From WTFV01 sp965203525 (GTDB lineage: Bacteria; Acidobacteriota; Vicinamibacteria; Vicinamibacterales; UBA8438): 64,000 nucleotides of DNA. The notes beneath the pieces were generated by a model. That model was not told where the DNA came from, made no database searches, and worked only from the letters and a program-made list of their open reading frames with translations. Location: contig OZ241898.1 in the NCBI GenBank assembly GCA_965203525.1, forward strand, positions 434,001 to 498,000, in the 5' to 3' direction. Shown here in pieces: positions 1-10,233 of the stretch (its first letter is position 1; every line of letters begins with the position of its first letter). The position numbers and the translations under genes were made by a program.

Positions 1-35
1 CGGCCGGACCCGGCAGCGGGGAGCACGCAGTGACC

Positions 36-1124
36 ATGCGCACGATCGGCGCGGCGGCGGTTCCGCTAGTCCTTGCGGCGGCGCTCGGCGTCCCGGCGTT
101 GCGGGGGGCGGCGGCGGCCGCGGCGCCGGATCCGCCGGCGCGGAACTACTACGTCTACGTCTGCGCCGAATCGGACGATCAGGTGGCCCTCGTGCGCTAC
201 GGCCCCGGCGGCGCGGAGGTCGTCAGGACGATCCCGGTCGGCAGTTTCCCCAACGAGATCGAAGGGCCGCACGGCATCACCGTCGGTCCGGACGGACGCC
301 ACTGGTACGTGTCCCTCGCGCACGGACTCCCGTTCGGCAGCGTCCACAAGTACGAGACGGGCACCGACGCATGGGTCGGGGACGTGACGCTGGGGCTGTT
401 TCCGGCGACGCTCGACGTCTCGCCGGCCACCGGACTGCTGTTCGCCGTCAACTTCAATCTGCACGGCGGCATGGAGCCGGGCAGCATCTCGGCCGTCGAG
501 GTGGAGACGATGACCGAGGTGGCGCGCATCGACACCGGGGTGATGCCGCACGGTTCGCGCCTCGGCCGCGGCGGCACGCGGCACTACTCGGTGAGCATGA
601 TGGACGGCGAGCTGGTCGAGCTCGACGCGCTCGGGTTCGAGATCGCGCGCCGCCTGCCGCTCGGGGCGGGAGTGCAGCCGACCTGGGTGACGACCCCGAC
701 CGCGGACGGGATCGCGTACGTCACCGGCAACAACGTCGCCAGGGTGTTCGAGGTCGATCTCCGGGCCTGGCGCATCCTGCGGACCTTCGAGACGGGGGCC
801 GGCCCCTACAACCTCGCCGTGACGCCCGACGGCGCCACGCTCGTCGCGACCTACAAGGGCGGCGACGCGGTCGGTTTCCGGGACCTGCCGAGCGGCGTCG
901 AGCGGGCCCGGGTGTCCACCACGCGCACGCTCCCGCACGGGGTGGCCGTCACCCCGGACGGCCGGTACGCCTTCGTCACCCTGGAAGGCCGCGGCGCCGA
1001 TCCCGGCACGGTCGAGGTCTACCACGTGCCGACGGCCGAGCGGGTCGCCACGGTGGACGTCGGCAAGCAGGCGGGCGGCATCGCGTTCTGGAAGATGGAC
1101 GGGCCGGGCGCGGGCGTCCGCTGA
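36..1124 (+). CDS. Secreted YVTN-type beta-propeller protein
   Basis: Predicted secreted seven-bladed-type beta-propeller of 362 residues. The N-terminus has a signal peptide (hydrophobic stretch about residues 5-30, Ala-rich cleavage region). The rest is made of repeated blades with the pattern 'VTPDG..lya' / 'V.D..t..v..v.vG', for example near the C-terminus LPHGVAVTPDGRYAFVTLEG followed by TVEVYHVPTAERVATVDVG. A GTG two codons earlier (position 30) is an alternative start; the ATG gives the cleaner signal peptide. Proteins of this family are usually periplasmic or extracellular binding scaffolds; no catalytic motif is visible and the ligand is unknown. It stands alone, convergent with the DUF697 gene downstream. 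Confidence 0.8.
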   Translation: MRTIGAAAVPLVLAAALGVPALRGAAAAAAPDPPARNYYVYVCAESDDQVALVRYGPGGAEVVRTIPVGSFPNEIEGPHGITVGPDGRHWYVSLAHGLPFGSVHKYETGTDAWVGDVTLGLFPATLDVSPATGLLFAVNFNLHGGMEPGSISAVEVETMTEVARIDTGVMPHGSRLGRGGTRHYSVSMMDGELVELDALGFEIARRLPLGAGVQPTWVTTPTADGIAYVTGNNVARVFEVDLRAWRILRTFETGAGPYNLAVTPDGATLVATYKGGDAVGFRDLPSGVERARVSTTRTLPHGVAVTPDGRYAFVTLEGRGADPGTVEVYHVPTAERVATVDVGKQAGGIAFWKMDGPGAGVR

Positions 1125-1134
1125 CGGGTCCGGT

Positions 1135-1228
1135 CCCCAATCCGCACGGCCCCCCGGGGCGGCGCCGACTACTCAGGCGGCGTGGCTCAGGATTCCCCCA
1201 ATCCGCACGCCCCCGGGGCGGCGCCGGC
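1135..1228. repeat. Spaced direct repeat at a convergent gene junction
   Basis: The run beginning ccccaatccgcacg and ending ggggcggcgccg occurs at about 1135-1168 and again at about 1195-1227, with one small indel. The second copy encodes the C-terminal codons of the reverse-strand DUF697 gene, so the first copy is a duplicated gene end lying just outside the gene. Confidence 0.7.
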
Positions 1229-2218
1229 GTCAGCCTTGCCGGATCTGTCGGTCCGCGACGGGCCGATCCGATCCGCCAGCGCCTGACCCGCGGCGCGCAC
1301 GCGCCGGCCAAGGTGTCTTGCCGTGCCGCTCACCGTGCGTCCCGAGGCGGTCAGCAGCGCCTGCGAAACGCGGCGGGCCCCGGTGCGCACGATGCCGCCG
1401 AGCATCGCGCCGGCCTGCACGACGGCCGCGCGGCGAAGGTTCCGGCGCGGCTCGGACGTCAGCGCGGCGCAGTACTGCTTGGCGATCATCGCCACCCGCA
1501 GGGTCAGGAACGCGTTCGTGGCGCCGCCGAGCACGGAGGTGACGAAGACGGTGCTGGCGGTCTGGAGTCCCGGGACGGTGCCCGCCACCGATCCGAACAC
1601 GCCCGAGACGACCGGCTGGATGTGGTCGCCGATGTCGACGTCGTCGAGTTCGCCGGCGATGAAGGTGGTCGCGCCGACGTTGGCGTACAGGTGCGCCAGC
1701 TCGCGGGCGCCGGGCCGCTGGTGGTAGACGTGGGCGATGCGCCAGATCATCTTCGCCTGGATTCCGAGCATGACCAGCGCATCCAGGCTGCCGTGCTGCG
1801 AGACGGCGGTGGCGACGAAGACCTCGGACGCCGCGCGCCGGGCGACGTCGTCCGCCCGCGCGCCGATCCGCCGCAGCCCGGCTTCGACCTCCTCGCGGGT
1901 CCGGAACGGGCCGGGGCCGGCCCGTTCGTTGCGCGCCAGCCGCCGCCCGACCGCCCGCAGGTGCCGTTCGAACGCCCGTCCCTCGTCGGCGGACGGCGGC
2001 TGCAGCGGCTTCGGAAGCCGGAAGAACAGCACGATCGGCACCAGGAAACAGATGCCGTAGACGACGAGCAGAACCCCCAGCACGGCCGAACCGAGGGTCG
2101 GATGGAGGGCCGTGGCCAGCGCGACGAGCTGCGCGGTCTGGTTCACCACCAGGCCGAGAAGGACGACCGTCCCCAGCGCGGCCAGCGCGAGAGCGATCCG
2201 GGACCACCTGCTCCACAT
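1187..2218 (-). CDS. DUF697-family membrane protein
   Basis: 343-residue inner-membrane protein. Two strongly hydrophobic segments lie near the N-terminus (about residues 8-30 and 40-67). A soluble, Arg-rich linker follows, and then a Gly/Ala-rich hydrophobic domain (about residues 140-270) containing 'LDALVMLGIQAKMIWRIA' and 'GGATNAFLTLRVAMIAKQYC'. That arrangement resembles the DUF697 domain, which is often linked to YcjF- or GTPase-associated membrane proteins. The biochemical role is unknown. No GTPase domain is present here. The tail (about residues 290-343) is basic and of low complexity, and its last codons are duplicated downstream. Confidence 0.6.
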   Translation of the reverse strand: MWSRWSRIALALAALGTVVLLGLVVNQTAQLVALATALHPTLGSAVLGVLLVVYGICFLVPIVLFFRLPKPLQPPSADEGRAFERHLRAVGRRLARNERAGPGPFRTREEVEAGLRRIGARADDVARRAASEVFVATAVSQHGSLDALVMLGIQAKMIWRIAHVYHQRPGARELAHLYANVGATTFIAGELDDVDIGDHIQPVVSGVFGSVAGTVPGLQTASTVFVTSVLGGATNAFLTLRVAMIAKQYCAALTSEPRRNLRRAAVVQAGAMLGGIVRTGARRVSQALLTASGRTVSGTARHLGRRVRAAGQALADRIGPSRTDRSGKADAGAAPGACGLGES

Positions 2219-2354
2219 GTTCGTCTCTGAGCGGTGGACGCAGCAGCCGCGCCGGCGGTTCCCGGCGACGGCGCGCCGGGGGTTGTGCGGCGCGGCCGCG
2301 GTCCGCTCCGGCGAGACGAAGCGTCCACCGGCCGCCGCCGCCGCGCGCCGGACG

Positions 2355-3539
2355 CTACGCGCGTTCGACCGCCAGGGCGACGCCGTTGCCGCCGCCGAGA
2401 CACAGCGTGGCGACGCCCCGCCGCAGGTTGCGCTTCTTCAGCGCGTAGAGCAGCGTGGTCAGGATGCGCGCGCCGCTGGCCCCGATCGGATGGCCCAGCG
2501 CGACCGCGCCGCCGTTGACGTTCACCTTCGCCGGGTCGGCCCCCAGCTCGCGGATGACCGCCACCGCCTGCGCGGAGAACGCCTCGTTGAGCTCGATCAG
2601 ATCGACGTCGTCCAGCGTCCAGTCCACCTTGGCCAGCAGCTTCCGCACCGCCTCGACCGGGGTCATCAGGAGCCACTTCGCCGGGCGCCCGCTGAACGCC
2701 TGCCCGACGATGCGGGCCAGCGGCGCGACGCCGAGCCGGGCCGCGCGCTCCTCGGCCAGCACCACGGTCGCCGCCGCGCCGTCGTTGACGCCCGGCGCGT
2801 TGCCGGCGGTCACCGTGCCGCCCTCCTTGCGGAAGGCGGGCCGCAGCCGGGCGAGCGACTCGGTGGTCGTGTCGGGGCGCACCGCTTCGTCGTACTCCAG
2901 CCGGAGCGGGTCGCCCCGGCGTTGCGGGACCTCGACCGGCAGGATCTCGTCCTTGAAGAAGCACTCCCGGATCGCGGCCGCGGCCTTCCGGTGGCTGCCC
3001 GCCGCGAAGGCGTCCTGCTCCTCCCGCGTGACCCCGTAGCGCTCGACCACCGCCTCGGCCGCTTCGCCCATCGACCAGTTCTCGACCGCGCACCAGAGCC
3101 CGTCGCGCATCATCGCGTCGAGCACCTCGCCGTTGCCCATGCGCATGCCGCCCCGCGCCTTCGGCAGCAGGTACGGGCAGTTGCTCATCGATTCCATGCC
3201 GCCGGCGACCACGACGTCGACGTCGCCGGCGGCGATTCCCTGCGCGGCCAGCATGACCGCCTTCAGCCCCGAGCCGCAGACCTTGTTGATGGTCAGGGCG
3301 CCGACGTGGTCGGGCAGTCCGGCGCCGAGCGCCGCCTGCCGGGCCGGAGCCTGGCCCAGGCCGGCGGAGACGACGTTGCCCATGATGCATTCGTCGACCG
3401 CGTCCGGCTCGATGCCGGCTCGCGCGACCGCCTCACGGACGACGCGCGCCCCGAGATCCGTCGCCGGCAGGTCCTTGAGCGCGCCGAGAAACTTGCCGGT
3501 CGGCAACCGGACGGCGCTGGCGATGACCGCTGCTCGCAT
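2355..3539 (-). CDS. Acetyl-CoA C-acyltransferase (thiolase)
   Basis: Full-length 394-residue thiolase that condenses two acyl-CoA molecules or cleaves 3-ketoacyl-CoA. The three catalytic residues are at standard positions: nucleophile Cys88 in NKVCGSGLKAV, His350 in GHPIGASGAR and Cys380 in LCLGGGNG. The start ATG has a good ribosome-binding site (ggagcggagg). It could act as a biosynthetic acetoacetyl-CoA thiolase or a degradative FadA-type enzyme; the sequence alone does not decide, although length and motifs fit the acetyl-CoA acetyltransferase group. The 5' end overlaps the dciA reading frame by about 107 bases, so the two are probably co-transcribed. Confidence 0.93.
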   Translation of the reverse strand: MRAAVIASAVRLPTGKFLGALKDLPATDLGARVVREAVARAGIEPDAVDECIMGNVVSAGLGQAPARQAALGAGLPDHVGALTINKVCGSGLKAVMLAAQGIAAGDVDVVVAGGMESMSNCPYLLPKARGGMRMGNGEVLDAMMRDGLWCAVENWSMGEAAEAVVERYGVTREEQDAFAAGSHRKAAAAIRECFFKDEILPVEVPQRRGDPLRLEYDEAVRPDTTTESLARLRPAFRKEGGTVTAGNAPGVNDGAAATVVLAEERAARLGVAPLARIVGQAFSGRPAKWLLMTPVEAVRKLLAKVDWTLDDVDLIELNEAFSAQAVAVIRELGADPAKVNVNGGAVALGHPIGASGARILTTLLYALKKRNLRRGVATLCLGGGNGVALAVERA

Positions 3540-3831
3540 GATCCTCCGCTCCTTCGCTCGTCACCTCGATCCTTCCGACCACCCCCGGGCCCAGCAGCGC
3601 CGCCAGCCGTTCGCGGATCACGCGGCGCGAGCGGTACGTCTCGCGGCGCCACGGATCGCTCGCGGCGCGCACGAGCAGGGCGCCGTCGGAACGCAACCGC
3701 ACCGTCGTCACGCGGGCGAGCGCCGCGCCCACCACCGCCGTCCACGCGAAGCGGACCTTGGCGTCCGACAGGGGTTGCCGGCGCAGCACGGCGCCGAGCG
3801 CGCGCGTGGCGCAATGCCGGGCCGGAGTCAC
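3433..3831 (-). CDS. dciA: DciA-like DUF721 protein
   Basis: 132 residues with a GTG start. The core (about residues 1-90) matches the DUF721/DciA pattern: LSDAKVRFAWTAVVG, then ...VTTVRLRSDGALLVRAASDPWRRE, and RERLAALLGPGVVGRIEV. DciA proteins load the replicative helicase in most bacteria that lack DnaC. The C-terminal ~40 codons overlap the thiolase start in another frame and look like read-through rather than domain, so the functional part may end near residue 95. The start codon lies inside the left copy of a 53-bp direct repeat, meaning the dciA promoter region is one of the duplicated segments. Confidence 0.65.
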   Translation of the reverse strand: MTPARHCATRALGAVLRRQPLSDAKVRFAWTAVVGAALARVTTVRLRSDGALLVRAASDPWRRETYRSRRVIRERLAALLGPGVVGRIEVTSEGAEDHASSGHRQRRPVADRQVSRRAQGPAGDGSRGARRP

Positions 3832-3883
3832 GGCGCCGAGTGTATCATTCGCGCCGTGCGCCTCGTCCTGGCCTCCCGGCCGC
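3831..3883 (+). repeat. Left copy of 53-bp direct repeat (maf 5' end remnant)
   Basis: 53 bases identical at 51 positions to 5838-5890. The segment holds the divergent dciA/maf intergenic region, a -10-like tgtatcat, and the first codons of maf (VRLVLASR). Only about eight maf codons match; after that the sequence diverges. It therefore looks like a truncated maf start left when the cassette at 3884-5837 entered. Confidence 0.85.
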
Positions 3884-3922
3884 CCGGTGACGGCCGTTGC
3901 CGCGCAGTGTCCGTCGCGGGGT

Positions 3923-4546
3923 TCAGCTTGCCTGCCACGCAGCCGGCGGCCACGTGTCCGGTCGAACGTCCGACCCTTCGAGCAACAGGCCGAAGGCCGT
4001 GACGAGCTTGCGGAAGCTGCGGCAGCGACGATAGGCCGCGGCGAGGTCGAAGGTCGCCGTCAGCCGTTCCTGATCCACCGTCTCCAGGTAGCGTCCGCCG
4101 GACATCCGCTGCTTCATCTCTCCCTTGGCGTTTCGCGGCTTCTCGGGTTCCGGGTGGACGGCCGCGTCCGCGCGGACGCCGGCGGTGCCGCGGAGCGATT
4201 CGATGCCTGCCAGCAACCACGCTTCGTACTCGCGATTGGCCATCACGACGGCGCACGGCACGTGGCCGGCCGCCGCGCGCGCCCAGGCATCGAATTCCGG
4301 GGCGCGTTCCCGGGGACAGTCGTCGTCCGCGTCGAAGAGAACGAGGACACCCGCGCAGTCGGCCGTAAGCAGGGCGATCCGAACGGCAATCTGCAGGTCG
4401 GCCTTCCTCGCGAGCTGGTGGCGTCGTCGCCGGTGCGGCCGCGCAATCCGGACGTTCCACGCCTCGGCCTCTTCCGCCAGGCGGCGGAGGAGGATCGGCG
4501 CGGCGGCTTCGTCGCCCCGTCCTTCGACGATCGGCTGGACGACCAT
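3923..4546 (-). CDS. DUF4276 (Toprim-like) protein, partner of the ATPase
   Basis: 207 residues. The start ATG shares one base with the stop codon of the upstream ATPase (TGATG), indicating translational coupling. Visible motifs are VEGRGDEAA near residue 6, VLVLFDADDDCP near residue 70 and ANREYEAWLLAGIESLRG near residue 105. The E...D.D.D arrangement is that of DUF4276, regarded as a Toprim-fold, possibly nuclease, domain. DUF4276 proteins are commonly encoded next to an AAA-type ATPase and are suspected effectors of defence or toxin-like systems, loosely similar in layout to OLD and PARIS pairs. The function here is inferred from family and context. Confidence 0.75.
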   Translation of the reverse strand: MVVQPIVEGRGDEAAAPILLRRLAEEAEAWNVRIARPHRRRRHQLARKADLQIAVRIALLTADCAGVLVLFDADDDCPRERAPEFDAWARAAAGHVPCAVVMANREYEAWLLAGIESLRGTAGVRADAAVHPEPEKPRNAKGEMKQRMSGGRYLETVDQERLTATFDLAAAYRRCRSFRKLVTAFGLLLEGSDVRPDTWPPAAWQAS

Positions 4547-5766
4547 CAGACCCTCTCGAACAACCGGGGCCGCGGATGCTCGCCGACGTGCGGTGCGGAT
4601 TCGAGGGCGTTCGCGCGCAGCAGTTCGCCGGCGCCCGCCAGATGGCGCCGCAGGGCGGCGCGGTTGGCGTCCGACACCGGGGTGACGTGTGTCGCGCCCT
4701 CGCGCCAGTCGACCATTCGCAGGTGACGATCGGCGATCCATTTCGCGTCCAGCAGTTCCGGGCTGTGGGTCGTCATGACGATCTGAATGCGCGCACTGGC
4801 GGCGAGCAGCACGTCGAGGATGGATTCCAGCGCGCCGGGGTGGATCGTCGCCTCCGGTTCTTCGACCGCGATCAGCGCCGGAGCGGCGTGCTGGAACAGG
4901 GCGGCCAGGATGCCGAGCGCGCGCAACGTGCCGTCGGACGCGTCGAACGCTTCGAAGGCGAGCCGTTTCGGCTTGTCCGCGCCCCATCGCTGTCTGAATT
5001 GCAGCGCCAGGTTCTTCCCCTGCGTCTTCACCGCCACGCCGTCCAGGTTCGGGACGATCGTCGCCAGCACGCGGGCAATCAGAGCGAAGGTTTCCGGCGA
5101 TCGCTTCTCGATCGCCCTGAGCACGCTCGTCGTGTTGCCTCCCTCCCGCTGCAGCACGAAGCCGGGATCGGGTTCCTGCATCTTCCGCAGTGCTCCCGGA
5201 TCGATGGCGTACGCACGCAGGCCGGACAACACACGCCAGACCGGCCGGAAAGCCTTGATGCCGCCGATTACCGGCAGAATCAGCGAGGCTTCGTCGATCG
5301 GGGGGGCCGCCAGACCCTCGACGTTCGTGCGAAAGCGCGTTCCGCGCCGATCGAACCAGGAACGTGACTTGTCGTGCGGGACCACGCACTGCTCGCGGGA
5401 GACCGCGAAGCCGTGATTGGGCCGCGGTCTGATTTCGAATGCATAGAACGTGCGCTCCGCGCCGTCGTGCCGCTCGGCGAAGTCGACGCGCATTCCGAGC
5501 CTGGGGGGAGGGGCGCCGCCCGACGAGCGGTTCCTGATGGTCGAGAGGCCGCCCGCCTGGTCGAAGACGGTCCGCAACGGCGCCTTCATCGCGCCTGCCA
5601 GGAACGAGAACGCGCTGATCAGGTTGCTCTTCCCGGAACCGTTGCGGCCCACGAAGATCGTCGGGTTGTCGAAAGTGACGCAGGTCGACGGGATGCTGCG
5701 GAACCGTTCCAGCACCAGCCGCCGAATGGCAGGCGGCCCGGGCGAAATGGGCGTGCTCTGATGCAT
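4546..5766 (-). CDS. AAA family (AAA_21/OLD-like) ATPase
   Basis: 406 residues from the ATG at 5766 (MHQSTPIS...); the reading frame is open further upstream but without domain content. Walker A is GRNGSGKSN at residues 40-48, after a typical RLVLERFRSI 'recF-like' beta strand. A composite signature/Walker B follows near residue 300 (LIAVEEPEATIHPGAL) and an H-loop near residue 330 (VMTTHSPELLDA). This is the RecF/OLD/AAA_21 layout with a short intervening coiled-coil or lid region. Coupled to the DUF4276 gene, it would be the sensor or motor of a two-component system. The pair lies between two copies of a 53-bp repeat and interrupts the dciA-maf neighbourhood. Confidence 0.85.
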   Translation of the reverse strand: MHQSTPISPGPPAIRRLVLERFRSIPSTCVTFDNPTIFVGRNGSGKSNLISAFSFLAGAMKAPLRTVFDQAGGLSTIRNRSSGGAPPPRLGMRVDFAERHDGAERTFYAFEIRPRPNHGFAVSREQCVVPHDKSRSWFDRRGTRFRTNVEGLAAPPIDEASLILPVIGGIKAFRPVWRVLSGLRAYAIDPGALRKMQEPDPGFVLQREGGNTTSVLRAIEKRSPETFALIARVLATIVPNLDGVAVKTQGKNLALQFRQRWGADKPKRLAFEAFDASDGTLRALGILAALFQHAAPALIAVEEPEATIHPGALESILDVLLAASARIQIVMTTHSPELLDAKWIADRHLRMVDWREGATHVTPVSDANRAALRRHLAGAGELLRANALESAPHVGEHPRPRLFERV

Positions 5767-5837
5767 CGAGGAACGCGCGACGCCGTGGACACGCGGCGTT
5801 GCGACGCCCGACAGGCCGCGAAGCGCGCTGCAGGATC

Positions 5838-5890
5838 CGGCGCCGAGTGTATCATTCGCGCCGTGCGCCTCATCCTGGCCTCCCGGTCGC
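5838..5890 (+). repeat. Right copy of 53-bp direct repeat at intact maf start
   Basis: Second copy of the repeat at 3831-3883 (2 mismatches in 53). Here it leads into the complete maf gene. A -10-like tgtatcat lies about nine bases before the GTG start, so maf is probably read from a very short leader or is leaderless. Confidence 0.85.
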
Positions 5891-6477
5891 CGAGGCGCGC
5901 GCGGCTGCTGCGCGAGGCGGGCTACGAGTTCGACGTCGTTCCGCCGGACGTCGACGAGAGCCGGCTCGACGGCGAGACGCCGGCGCGGTACGTCTCGCGG
6001 CTGGCGGCGGCCAAGGCCGCCGCGGCCGCGCCGGGGGACGGCGGCCGCATCGTCGTGGCGGCCGACACGGTCGTGCTCGTCGACGGCCTCGTGCTCGGCA
6101 AGCCGGCCGGCCGGCGGGACGCGGCGTCGATGCTGGGCCGCCTGTCGGGGCGGACGCACGAAGTGCTGACCGGCGTGGCGGTCACGCGCGGCGGGCGGTT
6201 CCTGGACGCCGTCGAGGTGACGCGCGTGACCTTCGCCGCGCTGGATCCGGCCCGCATCGCCTGGTACGTAGCGACCGGCGAGCCGGACGACAAGGCGGGG
6301 GCCTACGCCGCGCAGGGCATCGGTTCGCGCTTCGTCGAGCGGATCGAGGGCTCGTACGCGAACGTCGTCGGACTGCCGGTGGCGCTGGTCGACCGGTTCG
6401 TGCGGGAACTGGAAGCGGACTCCGAGGGGGCACGGCGGCCGCGGGCGCGGCCCGGGCCGCGGCCCGCCGCGCGTTGA
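5863..6477 (+). CDS. maf: Maf nucleotide pyrophosphatase
   Basis: 204 residues with a GTG start. The family N-terminus LILASRSPRRARLLREAG is present, then VAADTVVLVDGLVLGKP (about residues 65-82), RTHEVLTGVAV (about 98), and the C-terminal DDKAGAYAAQGIGSRFVERI and GSYANVVGLPV motifs. Maf proteins hydrolyse non-canonical or modified nucleoside triphosphates, and the YhdE type acts on dTTP/UTP. The GTG at 5863 is chosen because the family begins right at this residue; the frame extends upstream but only through the inserted cassette. The last ~20 residues are a basic low-complexity tail. Confidence 0.9.
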   Translation: MRLILASRSPRRARLLREAGYEFDVVPPDVDESRLDGETPARYVSRLAAAKAAAAAPGDGGRIVVAADTVVLVDGLVLGKPAGRRDAASMLGRLSGRTHEVLTGVAVTRGGRFLDAVEVTRVTFAALDPARIAWYVATGEPDDKAGAYAAQGIGSRFVERIEGSYANVVGLPVALVDRFVRELEADSEGARRPRARPGPRPAAR

Positions 6478-6534
6478 CGGGCCGCGGGCGCGGCGATATC
6501 CTGTACAGGACGTTGCGCGCAGAGGATTTCAGCC

Positions 6535-6981
6535 ATGCCTGACAAAGCCGTCAAGATTCTGTTGACCACCGGCGTCCTGTGCGCCGCCTTCGCCGGCCTG
6601 CTGTGGACGACGATGCAGGAGGGCACGCAGTACTACCTGGAGGTCGAAGAGGTGCTGGCCGACCCCGCGGCGTGGGACGGCAAGCCGCTGCAGGTGCACG
6701 GGTACGCCGCCAACGTGATGCGCCGCCCGAAGAGCCTGGACTACCGCTTCGAGATCGCCGACGCGGTGGAGGGCCGCACGCACGTGCTGCACGCGGTCTA
6801 CAACGGGATCGTGCCCGACACGTTCGACAACCACGCGGAGGTGGTCGCCACCGGGCGGCTCGACGGCGACACGCTGCACGTCGACGCGAACGGCATCATG
6901 GCCAAGTGCCCGTCGAAGTACGAGGAGAAGCCGGCGGTGGCGGGGGAGTACGTCTCCGCGCCCGGCAGGGCCGGCAACTGA
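6535..6981 (+). CDS. ccmE: Cytochrome c maturation heme chaperone CcmE, CxxxY variant
   Basis: 148 residues, single membrane anchor (about residues 8-26) and a periplasmic OB-fold domain. CcmE covalently carries heme between the CcmABCD export/loading complex and the CcmF/H ligase. Classical CcmE attaches heme to His in an HxxxY motif. Here the motif is CPSKY, with Cys125 in place of His and Tyr129 retained. This CxxxY form is known from archaea and some delta-proteobacteria with a variant System I. It is the first gene of the ccm operon, with a 95-base gap to ccmF. A gatatcctgtacagg stretch about 45 bases upstream may include the promoter. Confidence 0.92.
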   Translation: MPDKAVKILLTTGVLCAAFAGLLWTTMQEGTQYYLEVEEVLADPAAWDGKPLQVHGYAANVMRRPKSLDYRFEIADAVEGRTHVLHAVYNGIVPDTFDNHAEVVATGRLDGDTLHVDANGIMAKCPSKYEEKPAVAGEYVSAPGRAGN

Positions 6982-7076
6982 TCGCGGATTCCTGCCGGAA
7001 GCGGCCCGGCGATTCCCGCCGGCGAACGGGTTCCGCGTCCCGCGCTCCGGCATCCTGAGATCGAGGTCGTACTCCG

Positions 7077-9621
<2,545 letters not shown>

Positions 9622-9647
<26 letters not shown>

Positions 9648-10233
9648 CGCCGCGCCGGCGACCTTCCGCCCCTGGCACTTCTTCGTTCTCGCCGGTCTGG
9701 CCGGCGCGACCGCCGCCGTGGTCCTGGTGCGCCCGGGCGGACTCGCGCATCTGGTGCTGGTGGTGCTGGCCGCCTGGGCCGGCGCGTACGTCGGCTACGC
9801 CGTCTATCGCACGATCGTTCCGCTGTTCGCGCGCCACTTCGCGGAACGCGTCGAGATGGTCGGCGGCAGGACGCGGGCGGCCCTCGAGCGGGAGAAGACC
9901 CTCGTGCTGCGCTCCCTCAAGGAGCTGGAGTTCGACCGGGCGATGGGGAAGGTGTCCGACGCGGACTTCCACGAGATGGGCGGCCGGCTCCGTTTCCGCG
10001 CCCGCTCCCTTCTGAAGCAGCTCGACGTGGACGGCACGGCCTGGCGCGAGCTGATCGAGCGCGAGCTGGCCGAGCGGTTGGCGGAGGCCGGTGACGCCGG
10101 ACCGGAATCGGCCGGCGGGCGCCTGCCGTGCGGCGGCTGCGGGGAGAGCAACGAGCGCGACGCGAAGTTCTGCAAGCACTGCGGGACGGCGCTGCGCGAA
10201 ACGCGGGAGCCGGGGTCCGGGCGGGGCGAATGA
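9622..10233 (+). CDS. CcmI-like membrane protein with C-terminal zinc ribbon
   Basis: 203 residues. Two membrane helices (about 20-38 and 42-60) are followed by a cytoplasmic alpha-helical region (EREKTLVLRSLKELEFDRAM..., residues ~90-155) resembling the N-terminal part of CcmI/CycH. The C-terminus is a zinc ribbon: LPCGGCGESNERDAKFCKHCG. CcmI normally presents apocytochrome to the ligase through TPR repeats, which are absent here. The role is inferred from position: start overlapping ccmF and stop overlapping the next gene (ATGA). Confidence 0.6.

Noticed and set aside
371..2230. Long (619-codon) forward frame across the first two genes
   Set aside because: Arg/Gly-rich text with no domain pattern; it is the shadow of the beta-propeller and DUF697 genes in GC-rich DNA.
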